Shown here: piece by piece, positions 7,501-8,062 of the stretch
How positions within the stretch are numbered: position 1 is the first letter of the stretch
Layout: every line of letters begins with the position of its first letter
Assembly (NCBI GenBank): GCA_024405335.1
Contig: JAKSOX010000079.1
Location: forward strand, 1-8,062
Direction of reading: 5' to 3'
DNA from: Kiritimatiellia bacterium
Lineage (GTDB): Bacteria > Verrucomicrobiota > Kiritimatiellia > RFP12 > UBA1067
DNA: 8,062 nucleotides
Notes under the pieces: model-generated
What the model was told of the DNA's origin: nothing
What the model saw: the letters and a program-made list of their open reading frames with translations, nothing else
Database searches by the model: none
Program-made: the position numbers and the translations under genes

Positions 7501-8018
7501 GCGTCTGACATCGCCGCGAAGTCGGGCACGTAGGCGCAACCGTCCTTCTCCCAAACCGAGAAGTCCGTTTCGCCCTTCTTCGTCACCTTCGCCGGGCAGT
7601 CGTTGGAAAACGAAGCGGCGGCGGCGGCCGGCACGTATTCCGTCGCGATCGCGTACAGCGGATCGAACGTCACGGTGAAAGTGGCGGCGCCCAACAACGG
7701 CTCGCCGTACGTGATGACGTAGGACGCCTGCGGACTGGGGAATTTCGGCTTTAGATCCGCGTGCACGGAATCTTCGGGGTTCGCGGCATCCACGTCGATC
7801 GTCGCGCCGGCCGGGACGTACGCGCAACCGGCTTTCGGCACGAGCGTCAACCGGCAAAAGTCCTCCGTCACGTACACGGAGGCGTTGAACGCGCTTTCCG
7901 CTTCCGCGGGCACGTACGTCACGTGCACGTCATACGCGCGCGCGTAAGAAAAAACCAAGGCGACCGCGCAGCAAACGCACCACGCGAATGCCGTTCGAAA
8001 ACGACTGAAAATGGACAT
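1..8018 (-). CDS. Giant secreted modular beta-propeller / InlB-like repeat protein, 3' end beyond window
   Basis: A single uninterrupted minus-strand frame covers 2,672 codons from ATG at 8018 to the window edge, and no stop is seen. The ATG has a GGGAGG ribosome binding site 7 bases upstream and begins a convincing signal peptide (residues 1-28), so the start is secure. After an N-terminal duplicated region (29-208) come five diverged modules starting near W210, W648, W1149, W1673 and W2152. Each is a propeller-like domain followed by beta-sandwich-like repeats with hxVNG hairpins. The protein is Ala/Gly/Val/Asp/Thr-rich with alternating hydrophobic residues typical of extracellular beta structure. 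No transmembrane segment is seen after the signal peptide and no catalytic motif is evident. Anchoring or sorting signals would lie in the missing C-terminus. The family is not recognised by name. A role at the cell surface or in the secreted fraction, such as adhesion, binding or scaffolding, is inferred only from architecture. Codon use is homogeneous throughout, giving no sign of recent mosaic acquisition or frameshift. I am very confident that this is the real gene and only moderately confident of the fold assignments. Confidence 0.95.
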   Translation of the reverse strand, partial: MSIFSRFRTAFAWCVCCAVALVFSYARAYDVHVTYVPAEAESAFNASVYVTEDFCRLTLVPKAGCAYVPAGATIDVDAANPEDSVHADLKPKFPSPQASYVITYGEPLLGAATFTVTFDPLYAIATEYVPAAAAASFSNDCPAKVTKKGETDFSVWEKDGCAYVPDFAAMSDAVAAPVVGDGVRSFSLRPTQDVSSDQTVSVFCSPLSAWWRGGGLVRAAWQDASVEAAHSAFRHGDDVFVVSGAAGKMLVRAQYAAADLQHAVGGMGASPASPAYEVALSGLEGSDATAVPAAFAAVASGERVYAIVGKKVVRFAAAYSPDAPRRLESLTAGESWPFADTPVSVAVATVGGRDLAYVQLEHQEAVMSGETISHSTSVLDTETGDVTVLFEQNDKFAALAVSGAAVGAPHLLRCPAENKNVEVVALKASGDGILSAQQLASFGTDYDCWTDARPDALFILAADDETSLFVGGTNTAGKLQAFFVQAVPPEVTVRVALPVAGGTNDFALAYGVATNFVVNAPAGYCFSSVAVNGERTTLEGTASYEFATDARRHASLDFELAYTCELEVLGPEEAISAALPARVAVGASVEASVAVVDATYAIAAIAVDGVPVEWSVNPDDATGSTYQFSGVARNGAKVVVALQSTRAWYTDKLADVAPAVQGSFAAEGVAPGDGRSVAFDAANGRLAFGLSATAEGAGLAEFSTAELLDAVATESVAPVWSENSAGRGGEAWGRSVAALAKYAAWISCNAEVAGEAWVNPQGGAWSEGAEKPNAAYAAAFSGVPGGADALKLSVVAGNAAGDALYGACGAKLYKFGVSDDGATPAKITGFAWAGDWDLAAEPGALAVATIGGRDVVYCAPAAGGAVQVVDVGRAAAADLGVSGTFTSLSASGVAAGMPHLAAVSGTTVSHWALSGDGLRALSAAPLASRDLAPLLGASSAPSGVYFAELDDESVAFAACRDGSELRVAKIVQTPSAVALRGRFFGADGEVGVASNVLMGVTSEAFAHVFAAPPGHKIVGVKKNGVAVGGLALPAFEIEIEFAGGVSEPVYFEIQVGATTPIELDLLGYAYLVEGDTDALVGEDAHLTFGMRDPDGGDDDDPPPGAWISSVYVNGRPAEASADLTIPSVQPGTRVVVTTSVPRDAPETPWHSYTSRHAFWNETAFDAALPVAQGALDATDEYLLELFGTGGGGARLCPLTAAERGNPAPEAVWTLPHGHALFGGEMRGGAVAKQLDVALLGSADGAFMVSAPLHFAFGETFSAANTFRVTAVTPAGDAAATPTAFAFSPDALWLYGGGGSISGVNKYRVLDGLKSAGTNLVLEANFALGSENQACESLVVGAFGGEAFLYAIGAADRKIYVVKLSDGSVADTGVVAATPHDAMALTAKSTAEPHLTLFKGATGGGDAALVVHAADPATGALGAEPVKAFTGAQLGSFAGFGSVDASSAGPARSLTIADNEAFAILGTDWNSSPSGLGGTVTHGRRVVLGPISSLNVVYTVVNGTLDGADEGAEGEVVLDGTSATLSFTKAEATLALRSVTVNGEAVEATKTPGGCTLPIDYTQVVDGTIEVVVDFEVPAVSVWVVGPADFDVSEDGQTYKFIERDETEVYSVFANGVAIPLERFEDWESVEQEDGSMVPVLVRFGVKYSAAGITEDVRLVVAARERETPVDHPWWENPGVRSTAAAPAGAVQAAYHFAAAGAHFAYTQDGTGRLFKRLAGDLVACKEIAPAAHPGLSGAGVCERLNVVLFGTSVPGAPILSAEIAPSATGGPEDPVEIGNDLGLALDQFAFSEDGGTLYAICPASSTAADCEKIYAFEIRHALKRAGTHLLFSQAFDFGSAVKSFACATNASGAVVAYALLANGTLAARNLTSVGAAAALRTEPFAGGAAGGSVFVSAAGTARARITVAWSNGEKNRVEVFGLTADGAALAGSEPLAAFDDADLACLGISSVCAHPAVWASADDGTAFVFHGGITGLSYDPAYVITFDVRGGAAYTNGAAVTSPYAVNFRSPCDVLDFRGLTDLHYLSAAVTNGVVFPFDELTARHPTNFTFRGTGADAVVSVGFTPAMDARFDLVGGADMARIVPVDPAETRPYRPGETVTFQVEDVKEGYQLAAISTGGETIPCDPAIGQFTYRFVDHGDIVVAFAKTNAWWTAPAVRNTIRRNWQGSVPTGLGCDGTTGELVFGRGDAAHPGFTHYAGAEIVETVDPVLAPDHEIAGKTPDVARDPLDSECAPYAAVSALADLAVGSPASAEGQLAYYVLSAEWSAGCGFAVMQNDAIRASMAAKKMMAFSGQKVGAAFPALYGYDPGAGKVARYTYEITTEKRCLVSDVFEEKDFPAGLAGFTCRTVAGRDVLYAANGAHVYAFDFAAGELTDNRYEFDEPMHASQGVVGLQVTGVADGTPHVILLNKPYKTVELVDSGEPVLDENGEQIYEEVLNDDGTPDMRLVTRIDPVTNWFGGVSVFALSNDCRTLVGTRAVFEHQAGKHALPGSAWGAFGTTDDETRAFNLTADGTGRMRLETVEHATDTYYVEAQFVDPFGKTIRRDRSYTFTPGASGATRLSRTYYADDRYAISAVALNGQPVTDETAVFENRYLYDSGLVEVETEAGSDSYERVVTRYEHVKITEGFKPVIRQQLVGGVTSSRSAEAEIVSAGSPFEATYAPAAGFAVAS
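1569..3005 (-). other. Module 4: propeller-like domain plus two InlB-like units (residues 1672-2150)
   Basis: The module opens with PWWEN (1672-1676). The propeller-like part (1672-1978) contains AFSEDGGTLY (1789-1798), KIYAF (1812-1816), LKRAGTHL (1822-1829) and ACATNASGAVVAYA around 1845-1858, where the GGRD motif is lost. The PHL position is also degenerate, but the final strand motif is retained as VFGLTADGAAL. The tail (1979-2150) has TNG (2031-2033) and TGG (2118-2120) hairpins and ends in GDIVVAF just before the next module. This is the most diverged module at the signature motifs. Confidence 0.55.
3006..4577 (-). other. Module 3: propeller-like domain plus two InlB-like units (residues 1148-1671)
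   Basis: The module opens with PWHSY (1148-1152) and is the longest complete module. The propeller-like part (1148-1477) contains AFSPDALWLY (1285-1294), KY (1305-1306), LKSAGTNL (1312-1319), a degenerate GGRD motif reading GGEA (1343-1346) followed by FLYA, and EPHLTLF ending the PHL motif (P1392-L1394). The tail (1478-1671) has VNG at 1540-1542 and ANG at 1613-1615. It is closest to module 4, with which it shares the LKxAGTxL segment and the FxxGS that follows. Confidence 0.6.
4578..6080 (-). other. Module 2: propeller-like domain plus two InlB-like units (residues 647-1147)
   Basis: The module opens with AWYTDK (647-652). Its propeller-like part (647-970) has a longer first half than module 1, containing a Trp-rich stretch, then LYGACGAKLYKF (804-815), ATIGGRDVVYC with GGRD at 851-854, GMPHL (896-900) and ALSGDGL (912-918). 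The segment after GGRD resembles a YVTN/PQQ-type propeller strand (VVYC...GAVQVVDV). The tail (971-1147) carries VKKNG (1020-1024) and YVNG (1111-1114), with an acidic loop DPDGGDDDD at 1092-1100 between them. Confidence 0.6.
6081..7394 (-). other. Module 1: propeller-like domain plus two InlB-like units (residues 209-646)
   Basis: The module opens with AWWR (209-212). The propeller-like part (209-486) carries the shared motif series: VYAIVGKKVVRF (304-315), VAVATVGGRDLAYV with GGRD at 351-354, GAPHL (407-411) and ALKASGDGIL (425-434). The tyrosine-to-GGRD distance is 46 residues, as in modules 2 and 5. The tail (487-646) contains two beta-sandwich-like units marked by VNG (531-533) and VDG (607-609), each followed by a Y-x-F strand, resembling divergent InlB B-repeats. 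The fold names are inferred from strand pattern and motif style; the homology to the other modules is visible directly. Confidence 0.6.
7395..7934 (-). other. N-terminal region with duplicated YVPA...GCAYVP unit (residues 29-208)
   Basis: This mature N-terminal region precedes the first module. Two related units are visible. Unit A is residues 35-76 and unit B is residues 128-170. Each opens with YVPA, has a Cys in the middle (55; 141), and contains GCAYVP (64-69; 160-165), giving one potential Cys pair per unit (55/65 and 141/161). Between them is a beta-strand-rich segment (about 98-118) with the FTVTF pattern common in bacterial exoprotein repeats. The family is not recognised. The region may be a small disulfide-stabilised domain that caps the protein or binds a partner, which is inference. 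Confidence 0.55.
7935..8018 (-). other. Sec signal peptide of the giant exoprotein (residues 1-28)
   Basis: The first residues have the three classic parts. There is a short basic n-region with Arg at 6 and 8, a hydrophobic core (residues 10-23, including three Cys at 14, 16 and 17), and a c-region ending Ala-Arg-Ala (26-28), which fits signal peptidase I cleavage before Tyr29. A lipoprotein signal is less likely because no Leu-x-x-Cys lipobox with a small residue before Cys is present. The protein is therefore expected to leave the cytoplasm, to the periplasm or outside depending on the unseen C-terminus. Confidence 0.85.
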
Positions 8019-8062
8019 GTTTCGACCTCCCATTGGAAATCAGGAAAAACGCCTCCAATTAC
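8019..8062 (-). promoter_or_regulatory. Partial 5' leader with a small inverted repeat
   Basis: These 44 bases are all that is visible upstream of the gene and are clearly AT-richer than the coding region. They contain an inverted repeat (ATTGGA at 8059-8054 and TCCAAT at 8037-8032, reading the minus strand) whose second arm abuts the ribosome binding site. They also contain GGAGGCGTTTTT, which could be the right arm and T-tract of an upstream gene's terminator. No promoter can be assigned because the leader is cut by the window edge. Confidence 0.35.
8026..8031 (-). promoter_or_regulatory. Ribosome binding site of the giant exoprotein gene
   Basis: On the minus strand the hexamer GGGAGG (8031 to 8026) is followed by a 7-base spacer (TCGAAAC) and then ATG at 8018. 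This is a near-ideal match to the anti-Shine-Dalgarno sequence at ideal spacing. It decides the start codon, because no in-frame upstream alternative exists in the 44 visible leader bases. Confidence 0.9.

Noticed and set aside
414..7508. A 2,364-codon plus-strand open frame
   Set aside because: It is exactly codon-aligned antisense to the real gene, begins with TTG with no credible ribosome binding site, and encodes an Arg/His/Val-rich product with no domain-like organisation. Its openness follows from the gene's lack of TTA, CTA and TCA codons.
6688..7533. A 281-codon plus-strand open frame, with several shorter ones (such as 5743-6222, 4174-4566 and 3586-3945)
   Set aside because: All lie wholly inside the gene on the opposite strand, have no ribosome binding sites and are low-complexity Ala/Ser/Pro/Thr products.
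3880..7857. A 1,325-codon minus-strand open frame
   Set aside because: It is out of frame with the giant gene, and its product is overwhelmingly Arg/Gly-rich with long basic runs, typical of a frame-shifted reading of GC-rich DNA. The signal peptide and repeated motifs are in the other minus frame.
1..8018. Possible DNA-level repeats or a CRISPR-like array behind the modular pattern
   Set aside because: The repetition is visible only at protein level. No near-identical DNA repeats or regularly spaced short repeats were seen by eye.
7976..8018. Possible lipoprotein signal because of Cys at 14, 16 and 17
   Set aside because: The cysteines sit inside the hydrophobic core without a lipobox, whereas Ala-Arg-Ala at 26-28 gives a normal signal peptidase I site.

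Overview
The window is essentially one gene. A single minus-strand reading frame starts at an ATG at 8018 and runs without a stop to the left edge (position 1). That gives 2,672 complete codons, with the C-terminus outside the window. The start is well supported: a GGGAGG ribosome binding site lies 7 bases upstream, and the first 28 residues form a Sec-type signal peptide ending Ala-Arg-Ala. Only 44 bases of upstream leader are visible. Other long open frames on either strand are shadows of this gene, produced by its GC-rich codon use.

The protein is a very large secreted, beta-rich, modular exoprotein. I do not recognise a named family. From the N-terminus the layout is: a signal peptide (residues 1-28); a roughly 180-residue region with a duplicated YVPA...GCAYVP unit (29-208); then five diverged modules of about 440-525 residues beginning near W210, W648, W1149, W1673 and W2152. 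Each module has two parts. The first is a roughly 280-350-residue domain that looks like a beta-propeller, with a shared LY...KhYxF / hxVATxGGRDhxY / GxPHL / ALxxDGxL motif series. The second is a roughly 160-195-residue tail of beta-sandwich-like units marked by hxVNG hairpins, resembling divergent InlB B-type repeats. The spacing from the LY tyrosine to the GGRD motif is exactly 46 residues in modules 1, 2 and 5. Modules 3 and 4 share an extra LKxAGTxL segment. This supports descent by duplication of one ancestral module. No catalytic site is evident, so adhesion, scaffold or carbohydrate/protein binding at the cell surface is the most natural inference, unproven.

The organism is a GC-rich bacterium that uses Shine-Dalgarno initiation and very strongly prefers G/C at third codon positions: TTA is absent, CTA occurs once and TCA twice in 2,672 codons. 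Giant Ala-rich secreted proteins with InlB-like repeats occur in Kiritimatiellota/Verrucomicrobiota and related phyla. That assignment is an inference from style, not a sequence match. No RNA genes, mobile elements, CRISPR arrays or second protein-coding genes are seen.
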